Shown piece by piece: positions 10,787-23,997 of a stretch of DNA of 64,000 bases. This DNA is from Arachis hypogaea (lineage: Eukaryota > Streptophyta > Magnoliopsida > Fabales > Fabaceae). The notes beneath the pieces were generated by a model, which was not told where the DNA came from, did not search any database, and saw only the letters and a program-made list of their open reading frames with translations. The stretch spans positions 125,825,518 through 125,889,517 of the forward strand of contig NC_092038.1 in NCBI RefSeq assembly GCF_003086295.3. Direction: 5' to 3'. How positions within the stretch are numbered: position 1 is the first letter of the stretch; the number at the start of each line of letters is the position of its first letter. The position numbers and the translations under genes are program-made.

Positions 10787-12840
10787 GTGCAGGACGACCT
10801 CATTGTGACTATTCATAGTGACAATCGTGAAGCTCGCCAATGTTATAACATCAGTTTGAAAAAGCCCAACCGACCTATGGGTGCGCATGTTAACAATATT
10901 CGCAACTTGGCCGAACTCCCAGCCCTTGCCGATCTTGACCCGAGGGCCGAGGCTCTTGAAAGACCAACCCCAATAGGGAATTTACAAAGGGTTTATCTTA
11001 ACAATGATTCTAACAAATTCACTTATATAGGAACCACGCTTAACTCGATAGAGAAAGCTTCATTTCAAAAGTTCCTACAACAACATGCCGATCTCTTTGC
11101 TTGGATTCCCACTGACATGTCCGGCATTAGCCCATCAGTAATTTCACACAAACTGGCATTAGATTTGTCATTCCAACCAATAGCACAGAAAAAGCATAAA
11201 CTCGGTCTCGAGAAGAGGCAGGCATCCTTAGAGGAAACCAAGAAACTGATCAATGCTGGTTTCATACAAGAAATTCGCTTCACAACATGACTGGCGAACT
11301 TCGTCATGGTAAAAAAACATAACGGTAAATAGTGCATGTGTGTTGATTTCACGGATCTTAACAAAGCATGCCCAAAAGATTCATATCCCTTACCCTCTAT
11401 TGACTGTTTAGTAGATAATGCTTCAGGTTATCAAACACTAAGCTTCATGGATGCATATTCTGGTTATAACCAGATTTTAATGCATCCATCCGATCTAAAT
11501 AAAACAGCATTTGTTACGGAATATGAAAAGTACTGTTATAAAGTTACGCCATTTGGACTTAAGAATGCAGGTGTAACATACCAACGTCTTATGGACAAGG
11601 TCTTCGCTAATCAAATCGGTAAGAACCTTGAAGTTTTTGTCGACGATATGGTCGCCAAAACAAAGCTCGGTCACAACCACCTCGACGACCTCTTGGAGAT
11701 CTTCAACCAAATACGGCATTACAATATATGGCTTAACCCAGAGAAATGCGCCTTCAGAGTACAGGGAGGTAAATTCCTCGATTTCATGCTCACTAACTGA
11801 GGAATTGAGGCCAAACCAAAAAAATGCCGAGCTATATTAGACATGGCAAGCCCACAAACAATCAAAGAAGTCCAACGACTAACAAGGAGATTTGCTGCAT
11901 TATCTAGATTCCTGCCTTGTTTAGCATCAAAATCTTTTTGTTTTTTCCAAACCCTAAAAAAGAAAAACAACTTTAATTAGACTAATGCATGTGAAGAGAC
12001 TTTTACTAGCATAAAAAATATTCTCTCCAAACCACCAATTTTACAAAAATCCCTTTGGGGAGAAAAACTTTATTTATATTTATCTGATACTAACTGGATA
12101 ATAAGTTTTGTTCTTGTCACAGAAAGGAACAAGCAGCAATAGTCGATTTACTACATTAGTAAATCCCTACAGAATGTCGAGCTTCTCTATTCAAAGATCG
12201 AGAAATTAGCTTTGGCTTTAGTTTTCTCAGCTCGGCATCTCCGACCTTACTTTCAAAGCCACGTAATCCACATCCGAATTTATCAGCCCTTAAGACAAGT
12301 GCTATAAAAACTAGAGCAAGTTGGCTAACTGGTAAAATGGTCTGTGGAACTCTCCGAGTTCGATATCAGATACCAAAGTCTCAATATATTGCTGATTTCA
12401 TAGCCAAGTTCACCGTGCTAAGTTCGGAGAACAACCCAAAACAGTGGACCTTATATGTGGATGGAGCCTCCAACTTCCAAGGCTGTGGGGCAGGAGTCTT
12501 ACTTGATGATGAAAATGGAATAGTCCTGGAACAATCTCTCCACCTCTCTTTCAAAGCAAGCAACAATCAAACAGAATATGAAGCTCTCATTGCAGACTTA
12601 AGGCTCGCAGCTGAACTAAAAATTTCAGACTTAAAGGTATACTGTGACTCTTTATTAGTCGTCCAATAGGTAATGACTTATTTCAAGTGAAGGACCCTCT
12701 ATTGGCAAAATATTTGAATATCGTCAAAAAAATTATTTTCAACTTTTCAAAAATTGAGATCCTTCACATACCTCGTGAGCACAACAGTTGAGCTGATATC
12801 TTATCAAAAGCTCAACCTGCATTCATTAAAAAATATTATC
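10787..12840 (+). pseudogene. Reverse transcriptase and RNase H of decayed gypsy element
   Basis: The linker and RT thumb-proximal part run to 11290. The RT palm follows at 11336-11800 with MCVDFTDLNKACPKDSYPLP and the catalytic FVDDMVAK (the usual form is YVDDMLVK). Stops fall at 11287, about 11330 and 11798, and several frame changes follow. RNase H is at 12337-12669 with YVDGASN and EYEALIADLRLA, then a stop. The region to about 12840 holds decayed RNase H C-terminal sequence. No integrase is found. Confidence 0.85.
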
Positions 12841-12859
12841 AGGCTAAACTTGGGGGCTA

Positions 12860-13275
12860 TGATATGGCTGTTACAAAAATCAATAGCCATAACTCGGCAT
12901 CATGTGGAATAAATTGGCATTATGCGTTATAATTCGGTTCAACAGATTATGACCTAGAATAAAAATGTCCGACTTGACGTTGTAACCTACCAATCTATAA
13001 TAACTGCTTTTCAATACATGTAACCGTCAAAAGCATAACCGACTTATTCCACCCCACTTATAAAGGTATGATATTTTATCTTCGAAAGACACACTGAGTA
13101 CACAATACTAACTTAAACATCGAAGTGCCTTTTGTAGGTACACTTCCCTTTTGTTCACACCCTCCACGACGTAATCTACCCCTGGACGAAGAGTTCGGAC
13201 CCTCGAGACTTATAGCTCGGTGTTAATCATAACAACTCAACATTAGCTCTCAAGAACTGACTTACACTAGGTTAC
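12860..13275 (+). repeat. Putative 3' LTR remnant
   Basis: The stretch starts with TG right after a purine tract and includes TATAAAGG-like sequence near 13060 and TTGTAGGTACAC near 13133, which resembles TTGCAGGTACCAC in the 3' part of the Tat-like LTR at 41099. No partner LTR is in the window, so both ends are guesses. Confidence 0.4.
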
Positions 13276-13278
13276 TTA

Positions 13279-13280
<2 letters not shown>

Positions 13281-13336
<56 letters not shown>
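13281..13336. repeat. (TA)n microsatellite
   Basis: About 27 uninterrupted TA units at the edge of the retrotransposon block; likely length-variable between accessions. Confidence 0.95.
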
Positions 13337-13338
<2 letters not shown>

Positions 13339-15795
13339 AAAATTATTTGTTTTTATATTTTTTGAATTAAATATTCTTTTATTTTTTATTTTTAACAAAT
13401 TAGAGTTCAAACTTATCGTAGCAATTATATTTTGTTACTGTGTGGGCTCCTAGTACGGCTGTTCAATGTGCCACACCATTGCTAGCTAGATTTTCTAACT
13501 ACAAATGCCACTTGGCAATTGACTTATAACTCCACACGTCAATGGAAACTATTAACTCTGCTGTGTTCCACCTAAATGTGGCAAACTCAGCTTTATAATT
13601 ATTATTATTACAGTATGAATAACCTTATGCTTAATATGAATTATGGATTCATGTTTGAAAAAAATTTCAAACCAACCAACTACTGATTAATTATATTGGT
13701 GACTAATATCATCCCACAATATCTCATAGTTATGTGCTATTTTGCTAGAGAATTGGTTGGCCATGGCTAATAAGCTTGAATTGCTTCTTTATTTTCTTTG
13801 GTTATGATTGTAAGTAATCTTTGACCAAGAAAATTAACGAGAGGCAATTAAGAAGGAAGCAGCTAGGAACGTAGCTTTAGGGAATTGGGAAAATAAGTAC
13901 GTACCTTGAGGCATTGGACATGGTGCGTGAGGGACCACATTCTCAAACATGATCATTTGATTTGCGAACACTTAATTCAAAATTTCAATCGCTAGTTGGT
14001 GAATAACATCTCAAAAAGTCTACAAAACAACAAAGACTGAAGCTATTAATTTTTCAGCTGAACGGAGCTACTGAATATAAAATGAGATATATATCATTTT
14101 CTTTCACTCATATACAATTTTTACAAACTTAAGGTATCTCTGGTTGTCCAACCCTATTCACATAAAAAACCCGTGAGCATATCTTTTCTAGCTTGAGATT
14201 ATACAAAGGGGCATTTAGGGCCTGAAGTAATTATAAGAGTATTGTGATATAGCATCAAAATTCTATGTCTAAAAGTCTAGAATTTAAGGCAAATGAGTTA
14301 TAACTCAAATTGCATAGTCTTTTCATATTTATTTAGAAGTCGCATATTTATAGAAGCTCTTTTTTTACTACGTGTGTTAGAAATATAACCATTTATTATA
14401 TTTGTCTTATTCTATTAGCTTAAACGAATCTAAAAAATTTTAACCGTAAAAAAAAATATAAAAAATATTATATGTATATTAGAAATTAGTCATTAAATTA
14501 GTAATAGTGCATTTGTATTAAATATATATATATATTTTGTAGTTTATTTTTAATGTTTATTTTATATTTTAATATGTAACTAATTTTTTGTATACGCATA
14601 GTATGATTGCCAAACTATAAACATAATATGGCAATCACTTTTACAATTATATTTTGTTATTAAAAATCTGATTAATCTTAAAATTATTTAACTAACAAAT
14701 TAAAATATTAAAATAGTAATTTAAATAATAATAAAATAATAAATAAAAATTTTATTTTTTAAATAGATTTCATATTTTAAAAAGATTGAATAATTTTTTT
14801 ATTGTCAATCTAATCAAATGTCTCTCTTTTTATATATGTTATTAAATAATTATTTAAAAATTCATCTTTTATATGATTATAAGGTCGACTCTTTATGATA
14901 TTTATAATTAAAAAAATTCTTTCAACTAATACACGTTGTTATGGACAAAATTAAAACTAACTTTTGAATAAAAAAACGCCAATAAATAAATAATACTTTT
15001 CAATTCTCAACTAATTTTATAATAATTTAATATAATAGAATCAAATTTAATTATTTAGTAGAGGCAAATAAATATTATTATTATTATTATGTAGTAATAA
15101 AAAGCTTTTTAAATTGTAACCGGGGCACTTACCCCCCACAAGTTTCTAAGTAAATGTAAATCCCTCCCTAAATTATCTGTGTATATAAACTGCAACTGCT
15201 ATGTTTGTGATAGTATACCATTGTGTGGCATAGTATACCATGTTATTTGTGAGGACCGGGGATCAGCAACCTTAAAAACTGCCACATCTGTTGATGAGTA
15301 AGCTTTTCACCAAACTCACATTATTAATTTACATCTTTATCTATATCTATACATATATATAAAGGGGTTCTCAAATCCAATTTTTGTGTTTTACAATGGT
15401 AATTTCACTATGGTAATTTAAAAAAAAAAAAAACCTAAATTTTTCTTTCCCATGCTAAACTTTTACTTTTTTTAACTCACATACTATATATTTTTTATTC
15501 AAAAAAGATTAAACATACAAATTATGAAGCACCACTAGTAGTATATATAAGCTGCAAGTGCATAAGAATATAATTGCTTTAAATGCTAGTGCATGGGAGT
15601 GTTGTGTTTTTAGTATGAGGGGCTTTCCTTCTTCAAATGTTTTAGGCTTTAATGGCCATTTAAGTATTTAGCAGATGTTACTAACTTACTATCATCTGCT
15701 GAAAATTTAAGTTCCAAACCTCAACAACTCTAGCTGAATCTTCTCTTCCAGGATAGTTTCTTGAGAGATCTTTTGATTGCAGGAGTTGTTTTCTT
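13337..15795. other. AT-rich intergenic DNA upstream of the bHLH gene
   Basis: No ORF, RNA gene or clear transposon termini seen. A stretch near 14500-14600 with TTTTATATTTTAATATGTA resembles sequences near 22570 and 29390 and is probably a dispersed repeat fragment. The promoter and 5' UTR of the bHLH gene should lie in the last few hundred bases; I cannot identify a convincing TATA box. Confidence 0.6.
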
Positions 15796-17661
15796 ATGGA
15801 TATTTCTTCACTCAGAGGGTTAACTGATCTGGTAAGATATAAAGCTCCTGTGCTGTAAATCATTATTCTTAGAACATAAATAAGTATGTATTATTTTATA
15901 CTATATTTGGAAATCAAGGCAAATATCTAATGAAGAATTGAAATGTAATATACACTCTATGTCATTCTGGTTTTGAATTTGATATTGGTTGATAAAATGT
16001 GTTATGAAGACCCTGAAATGTGACTATAATGAACATAATTTCTTCTGAATTTGCAGGAAATAATGGAAGATCCTACCTATCTTCATCAGTGGCATTTGAG
16101 CTCTATTTATGAGCCTACTTTACTTCCGATTGTTGCTGCTTTTGGAGAGACTTTACAGCAACATTCATTCTCTCATCCCAGTTTCAACTCCAAAACTTCC
16201 ATGGAAACTTCACTTTCTAACATTGACAGACCTACAAAACATCTCAAGAACAATAGCTGGTGTCCAACTAAAACTCCATCCGAGGCACAATTTGCTTCTT
16301 GCTCAACTCTTCTTTCATTTGTGGATCCCAATTATATAAACCAGTTGGAAGTGGTGAAGTCTAAGGATGAGATGGTTTGTCCTAAAATGAATGACACAAC
16401 TCCTAAAGACATGAACTTTCAAGGAACATTAGGAAATCAATATGTGTTCGAAGCTAGTCAGGCGACTAAGCATGTAGGGCCACGTTCTAGACTTTCTCAA
16501 CCTCAAGACCACATAATAGCCGAAAGGAAGCGTCGAGAGAAGCTCAGTCAACGGTTCATTGCTCTATCTGCCCTTGTTCCTGGACTACAGAAGGTATACA
16601 ACATTTGGTTAAAGAGATATTTGACTTGCTATGATCCTTAGTTGACTGTTTGTTGTTTCTGTCTTTCATAACTGTGAACATATATTGGAGCATTTGTTTA
16701 ATAGTTTAAGATCTGGTGTTTAGAATTTAGAGTAAAAGGGCAACTTCAAAAAAGTTGGCTGATATTGGCCAAAAAGTAGTTGGTTTCCTAGTTGAACTCT
16801 ATTTAACGCTTACCAGGAAGCTCATAAATATGTGGAATTATGTTATGAGTTTGAATATATATTTTGTGGTGGTTGTGTTCTTTTGTCCATGCTGTTGCTC
16901 TAACACATAAATGCATTCATTGATCTCTTTTTGAACATGCTACTAACAGACAGACAAAGCTTCTGTTCTTGGAGATGCTATCAAATACTTAAAGCAATTG
17001 CAAGAGAAGGTGAAGGCTCTTGAGGAAGAACAGAACAAGAGAAAAGCTGTGGAATCTGTAGTATTTGTGAAAAAATCTCAATTATCCAATGATGCAGAAG
17101 ACGCTTCTTTAGAATATGAGGGTATCTTCCATGAGGCATTACCTGAAATTGAAGCAAGATTCTGTGATAAAAATGTTCTCGTAAGAATCCACTGCGAGAA
17201 GAACAGAGGAGTTGTAGAAAAATCAATCAATCAAATTGAGAAACTCCATCTAAAAGTTACCAATAGCAGTGCCATGACATTTGGGAGCTGGGCCTTAGAT
17301 ATAACTATTATTGCTCAGGTAACTTGAGTACCAATTCTATGGAATGAAAGCTACATGCAAATAACAGCCTAACAACTAAATCAAAAAATGGAACTATGTT
17401 ATCACTTTTTAGAATAGATACATCAACAATGATTTGTTATAGTTGATCATGGTATATCTCGATAATGTTAGTGCCAAGGAAAAAAAGAATGGCTCGATTT
17501 CTAATTTTCCATGCATGCATAATCATATTTTTTAGTAGCAAACATAATTTTTCTTTCAATGAGGAAAAATGTTTTTTGATTTGCAGATGGAAAAGGGATT
17601 TTGCATGACAGTGAAGGAGCTTGTGAGAAACCTGCGCTCAGCTTTTGCATCTATCATTTGA
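15796..17661 (+). CDS. bHLH transcription factor, clade IVa (bHLH18/25-like), 4 exons
   Basis: Exons 15796-15831, 16057-16593, 16950-17318 and 17587-17661 are joined by GT-AG introns and give 338 residues with no break. The short first exon (MDISSLRGLTDL) followed by EIMEDPTYLHQWHL is typical of the bHLH18/19/20/25 group. The basic region has the E-box-reading residues His164, Glu168 and Arg172 (HIIAERKRREKL). Helix-loop-helix and a leucine-zipper-like extension follow (ASVLGDAIKYLKQLQEKVKA), then a C-terminal ACT-like dimerisation domain (about 245-330). It is expected to be a nuclear DNA-binding dimer. One oddity is Thr192 at the exon 2/3 junction, where relatives usually have Met (K-x-D-K-A-S-V-L). 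Clade IVa contains the triterpene regulators TSAR1/2 of Medicago as well as stress and iron-response members, so the pathway controlled is not settled by sequence alone. Confidence 0.9.
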
Positions 17662-18805
17662 AGAAGTTCCATTTGTCTAAATCAAGCAGAATCCGTCACC
17701 ACTCAAAAGTATAAGAATAAATAATAGGATTTACTGTCTAGTGTCAACTATATATACACATAGCAGTTTATGTTACTTCATTTATGTTCATGCTTGCAAC
17801 TTGCAAAGCCTGTAATGTCTGCCACCTTAACCAAACCATTATTTACCTCAAGCATGCTACATTGCCACCAGTGGTTCATTTTGCACGAGGGGATTTTCTG
17901 TCAACAAATACTTTTTGCATGATCAACAAGTTGATCATGTTACTTCCACGGTTCCACCCCATCATGTTTCTACAGTGGCTTGTACAGCTTGCTAGGCATT
18001 TTTTGGCATCAGGTTGAAAAGTTCAACCCCATCTGTTTCTACTTTCTAGCACAGTTCTTCTTCTACTTGAAGTAAATCTTTAGAAAAAGGATCATTGGTT
18101 CTTTTTTGGGTGGTCTCGACAAACAGGCCTTTTGTTGCATTCTTGTAAGTTTATTTCTGTTTAAAATAAAAAAATGTTTGGTTCAAGTCAATGAATAACT
18201 GTATCTTCAATTATTTGTATGAATGTTTAACTTGCATGTTTTCGTGCACGGCATTAGCATATATCAGCATGCAAAAGAAAAATGCTTCAAAATAGTGAAT
18301 GTTGTCCTGATAAATGGAGACCATAAATGTTAAATGAGAAGGGATTTATTATTATTATATGTTTTCTTAATGTTAGCTAAGTGAATCCTTGTACACATTC
18401 TTTATAATCTTAGTCCCCACAGAAGATTATACTAAAGATCTTGTTATGATTTCGCCCTCTGCCAGCCCCTCAATGTATTAGAATTTTTCATGAATGTCAC
18501 TTAATATTTTCCATATAGTTATATTATTGAAGGATCATGATTTTTGAAACAAATATGTTGGGAGGATAAGTGAAAGATTAAAGAAAACAGTGGTATATGG
18601 AAATAGTACAAAAGGCCAGTTTTGTATATTGTCTTTCAGATCATTATGCTTCCATTGATGCCAAATCCTTTAAGATCAACATTTAAGGAATGGATGACAC
18701 CAAAAATTTGGAATACTATATTCTTAAGAATTTACTATGAACAAGGGGGAAATAGTACATAGGGTCATTATAAAAGAAGACAAAAACAGATTTTCCTGAT
18801 ATCAC
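17662..18805. other. Convergent intergenic region, bHLH and MDH 3' ends
   Basis: It holds the 3' UTRs of two tail-to-tail genes. I see no further gene. The ORF at 17784-18017 has no recognisable protein and lies in the bHLH 3' UTR region. Confidence 0.7.
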
Positions 18806-21224
18806 TTATTTTCTGATGAAATCTATCCCCTTCTGGATGCTTCCTGCTAACTCTTGCTTTGCTTTCTCCAATCCAATCCTGTTAAGTATTTAACATCAGA
18901 ACTTTACTTTGTGTTACATTACTGCTACCAATCCCAACAAAGATATTAGCTAAATACTAAGAGTTTAGTAATCTCCTATGATACCTTTCATACTCATTCA
19001 GGGGACCAAGTTGAAATACCTCTTCTGCTCCACCGCGACCAAGACGTACCTTGGTTGCGAAGAAGGGAAGTTCCGTCACCTGTTTAAAACATAATGTTAA
19101 ATGAGAAGTAAAAAAGTATAGCATTATACTGTGCAATGAAATAAGGACTTGAACATGGCACCTGGGACTGCACAAAAGAACATTCCACCACTCCGGCTTC
19201 TCCCTTCAAGCCACGGAGGCATGCGTCAGCAAACTTGGCAGCTGCATATGCCTACTCAATCAAGAGTGGATTTTCAAGTTAGTCCTGCCACTTGGAGTAG
19301 ACTCAGTTGGTGCTAATTAACAATGCTTGTAAACATAGAAATATACATAATAAATATAAGCTGCTAACCATTGATAGTGTTGCAGAACCAGCTCCAGCTT
19401 TTGCCTGTAACATGAATAATCGTGATTATATTATGGTGGATCAATCACAAACTAGATACATACAAGGGATAGGATACAATATTTGAGATTTTGTAAATTT
19501 CAACTGTCATTGATATGAAAATAATGTTAGTTAACTATTGTTACTTGTAGTATCGGATTATATTTTCCTTTTATTATCGTAGAATAGAACTGGGAGTAAC
19601 CGACAGTTGTTGTAGCAGATTATACTCGCCATGAATAATATATCATAGGTGATATGTGGCATTAAGCAGAAATAAATTCGAAGGAAGGTTGAAAGGGAGA
19701 GTCAAATTTCATTTTTTGCTTCCTGTCCCTTCTACTTCAGTTACATCTTTAAGCAATTGACTTGTATGGCATTTACCTCAACAACTTCCGTTCCACCATT
19801 TTGGATGCGATTTGTCAGGTATTCAACTTCTTCTGCAGTGAAGCTACTAGGAGGCTTAACCTACAAACAAAATACACAGTTTTGAAAGAAAAAGATAAGC
19901 ATGGGTTCTAGATATAGCATGATTTATTTTAAAAAGGGGGGAACAAAAGGCTTAAGGGAGGACTCTGCACCTGCGACAAAAGAGGCAGTATTGTGACTCC
20001 TGCATGGCCTCCCACCACTGGAACATCAACCTCTCTTGGATCCACTCCAAGTACCTCTGCCTGCATGGATAAACAGATTGACTTACATTAGTCCTTACTT
20101 AGTAATTTCAAGCAATAAATTATACTGTTTCAAAAATATTTACCATAAAAAATTTGACATAACATTTAACCTACAGAAGGTGTGTTCAAGACTCTGCTTA
20201 TAATTCCAGGAAGAACAGGAAAGTAATGCTTACCACAAAAGTATTTGCCCTCACAACATCCAGGGTTGTAACACCTAGCAGCCGCTTTGGATCATAGGTA
20301 CCAGCTCTTTTGAAAACCTCAGCAGCAATTGCAACAGTGGAGTTCACTGGATTGCTAATCAAGTTGACAATTGCATTGGGACAGAACTTGGCAATTCCTT
20401 CACAAAGGGTCTTCACAATTCCAGCATTTATCTTAAACAAATCATCCCTTGTCATCCCGGGTTTCCTTGGGACACCAGCAGGTATAATTACCAGGTCCAT
20501 CCCAGTGAGTGCGCCCTCAAGTTGCGGCTGCCCCAGAAAGCCGCGAACCTAACAATCCCAAAAAAGTGGGAATAATTTGAACATAAAAACACATAGCAGC
20601 TAAAGATTACTAAGTTCCAGCACCAATTTGGCTATAAAATCAATTCATATAAGCTCAACCTAAATAACATCCCCATTTAACACAAAAGACAACAATTTTG
20701 TGATAAGCTGCTATTCGATAATCAAGAATTCTGCAACAATCCATGAAGAAGACAGTAAAAGGAGATTACCACAGCACCAGTGTCCATATGACTAACATCA
20801 GCAGTGACACCAGGGGTGTTAACAACATCATAGAGATGAAGAACTGAGACCAAGGGATTAATCTTCATCAGCAAAGATAGGGATTGGCCAATTCCACCAG
20901 CAGCCCCCAAGATTGCTACCTTGAATCCCGGTGCCCCTCCTTTTGCCCTGCACTCAGCCCTCTCAACAAGAACATCACCACCATCCTGTCATCACATGAT
21001 CAAGCACTAATCTTTGGCAATAATAGAAGCTCTAGTTTATGCAAGGAACACAAATTTAGAAAATTTCCAGGTTATGTAGTATTGATTCATTAAATACTGA
21101 TCATTGAGCTATGTAATGTTATATTAACTATTAAGTACCCTTTGCAACAAACCTTGAAATTGGGTGGCTGAAGATGAGAGGTGATTCTTGCAATACGATG
21201 ATTAGCCGCTGCACGTGCTTCCAT
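18806..21224 (-). CDS. PMDH: Glyoxysomal/peroxisomal NAD-malate dehydrogenase, 9 exons
   Basis: It converts malate and oxaloacetate with NAD in peroxisomes, serving beta-oxidation and the glyoxylate cycle. Exons (minus) are 21224-21153, 20985-20770, 20548-20234, 20060-19971, 19860-19777, 19404-19369, 19251-19162, 19079-18985 and 18878-18806. All are GT-AG and give 356 residues, the normal length. Exon 1 encodes the PTS2 signal RIARITSHL (R-I-x5-H-L). A Cys in AECRAKGG (residue 36) fits the usual presequence processing site. The NAD-binding GAAGGIG is at 51-57, substrate arginines lie in [13 protein letters not shown] (about 124 and 130), and the catalytic His is about 220 in GGHAGVT. It is convergent with the bHLH gene and divergent from squalene monooxygenase. 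No break was seen. Confidence 0.96.
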
Positions 21225-23052
21225 GTTCTATGAAAGTATTTGAGAAACAAGACTTAGAAGCAGTTAGCACTTTCTGTTATATATGGGGGTAAATAAAAAA
21301 CTAGACATCAATTGAATAATATAGATGAATGGATAAAATATATAAATGAGAAATAATGGGAACCAAGAAGTTGACACATACGTCCAATGTTTTTTCTTCA
21401 AATATTAAAATGAGAAGCAAAAAAAGAGTTTTGTGTGGAACCCAATTGTTGTGAAGGCTTATCCTTGTTTTTGATAATGTTGAGCTAAAGTGAATGTGGA
21501 TCTCAGGATTTTAGCTCAAGTTCCACCAGCCTCTATCATGGATCAAAATGGCTTTTAGTGAAGAAGAGAAGAGCCAAATTGTGTTGTGCTGAACTTTTTG
21601 AAGTGTGTGATGCAATCATTTCACAATTTAATATTTCCCTTGTGCTTTTTTATTTCTAGTTGTATTTTCGGACTCTTTTTTTTTTTTTTACACGGAGAGA
21701 ATTGGTGTGTAATGCTATATTATTGAAAAAATTGATATTTTTCTTTTGATATAGAATTAATTTTTATTTGTTATTAAATAAATTAGACCATCAAATTATT
21801 TGAGAACAGAAAAAGACAATAAAATTTGAGAATCTGATTTGAGTCAAATTTATGTATTATAAAATTTTTTAAAATTTAATTACATAAATCTAAAGATCAA
21901 ATTTATACATTATAAAATTCAAGTACATAAATCTAATATCAGATTTGTGTACTTTACACCCAAATCAAACACATCATACTTTAATGATGCTGTAATATAT
22001 ATTTTTTTAATATCAAAATTAAAAAGTGTATTTTTGGTTGGAACTTTTTTTATATTTAGAATAAAAATACATAAGACACTTTTTTTTTTGGTATTTAAAC
22101 GGGGCTTAAGACACTTATTTTTCTCTTGAGGAATTGAGAAATTTTTTTTTGGGTTGTGAAGAATTTTTTTTTGTCTTTGTTCTTTGAAAATGGGTTTTTG
22201 TCTTTCTTTTTTGACATTTTCTTTCGTTTCAATTATTTTGGCAGGGTAAACATGAACGCAAAGCCCAATCCCTATTCTTTCTTAACCTATGATTCTTAGC
22301 TGTGCAGCGGTCTCAATATCTGGTGGGTCCGTCAGCCTATCAAGAGCATAAGGCTTCTTGTACCCTAGTATAACCAAAATTAAAAACGTTGGTTGCATAG
22401 TCTTGTTATTAAGCTAGCACAACTTTGTCCAACAAAAAAGGTGGCCCAACTTGTCATAATTGTGTAAATTTAATCACTACAAAATTTATGTAAAAATATT
22501 ATGTATATACCAAAATCAGTAATAAAAATAAGGTATTATATATCTATTTATAAATATATGTATTGTTAAACTTATTTTTAATATGTATATTATATTTTAA
22601 TATGTATTTATTTCTGTACTTCTCACATATCTACCTAATTTTTACTTCTTTAATTAAAGAATTTTACATTTGAGAATAATATATCATCAGTTTATATTAA
22701 AAAAAATACACCGTTATTACTCCCATATCAAAAATAAAAAATGATTTTATTTGTGGTGTGGATATGAAAGACTTGTTTAGTAGGCAATCTCATAATCATA
22801 AGTCCAACACATAGATAATTGAATTTATTTGTACGTATTCTTTTGAGTTTGGGGACACCCACCTACATTTCTTAATACCAAGAGTCTAACACATCCATGA
22901 ATCAGGATGTGGGTAATTTTATAAACAAGAAAGGGAAAGTGTGACGTATTCTCCACTATACTTATAACCCTAGTTGACTTGTACACGAATTTTGCAAATT
23001 TAAGTACCTGTCTATGTCCATAATCTAACTATAACTACAGTTACTAGGATTA

Positions 23053-23376
23053 AGAGTCCATTTAGAAAACTTTAGAAGTAATTTTATTTAATTTTTGACT
23101 TATGAAAAATAGTAGTATTAATGTTTGGTGCAATTTTCAAAATTAAATTACAACTTTTTTAAAAGTTATTTAGGAATTTATAAAGAAGTTAAAAAAATGA
23201 CTTCTCTCATAATACTTCTATTTTTTATTATATTTCTATAAAATATGTACTTTTAGAGTTAAAAATTTAAACACAAAATAACTTATTTATAAGTTACTTT
23301 TAACAGAATTATTTATTGTTTAAATTATTTTATCAAAATGAACTTAATTAAGTTGGTTATCCAAACTAGGCCTAAA
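23053..23376. mobile_element. Probable MITE with imperfect terminal inverted repeats
   Basis: The left end (GTCCATTTAGAAAACTTT) and the reverse complement of the right end (GGCCTAGTTTGGATAACCAACTT) are imperfect inverted repeats of a type common in small hAT-like plant elements, enclosing about 320 bp of AT-rich DNA. Boundaries and target duplication are unclear. Confidence 0.4.
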
Positions 23377-23585
23377 TATGACCAGCTAGCCTTGTTACAG
23401 AATCTACAATTACGGATTATTATAATTTAGACATAATTACAATAAAAATCAAAGATTTTGAGGGCATCTTAAATTAAATTAACTTAGAATAGAATAAAAT
23501 GTCATAATCAATTATCTCCTTAGCTAAATTTCAATAGTAATAAAAAGACGGTTGGTTTTCATTTTTCGACATCATTTTTCATATA

Positions 23586-23789
23586 ATAAAATATAATATT
23601 TATCGAAATTCGTAATATATAAAAAATTATTATTTTAAATTGATCGACATTACACATTTCAAATACTCTCTGTCCAAAATCTCAGTTATTATTTGACACG
23701 TTTTTCTCTACAGTATTCGAAATGTGTAATGTCAATTTAAATAATAACTTTTCTATATATAACACATTTTGTTAAATATTATATTTTTT
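23586..23789. mobile_element. Foldback/MITE-like long inverted repeat
   Basis: Arms of about 80 nt (23586-23667 and 23712-23789) are reverse complements with few mismatches, for example GACATTACACATTTC on the left against GAAATGTGTAATGTC on the right. They flank a 44 nt loop. A transcript would form a long hairpin of the kind that can feed 21-24 nt small RNAs. No protein is encoded. Confidence 0.75.
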
Positions 23790-23997
23790 AATTCAAATAA
23801 TTAAAAAAATCCTTTTGTAGTGTATGGCACAACGCGAAGTTGACGGAAATTGAAGATATTCAAGTTACGTCTCAAGGGGATGGCTGCATTACTATAAAGG
23901 AGACTAGCTACGAGAGCATGTTGCATATGGTTTGTAATTAATTTCATAAAATATGATGGCAAATTCACATTCACATAGGTAGCCAGGTAGGTGTCAA

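Larger units (their letters stand above)
9704..13275 (+). mobile_element. Old gypsy (Tat-like) element, 3' part, host of the 1-9703 insertion
   Basis: Gag C-terminus, protease, reverse transcriptase and RNase H follow in order on the plus strand, then a purine tract (ACTTGGGGGCTA, near 12848-12859) and an LTR-like stretch. Integrase is absent: the RNase H remnant is followed within about 170 nt by the purine tract. The 5' part lies beyond the left window edge on the far side of the inserted element. Many stops and frame changes show it is the older of the two. Confidence 0.75.
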
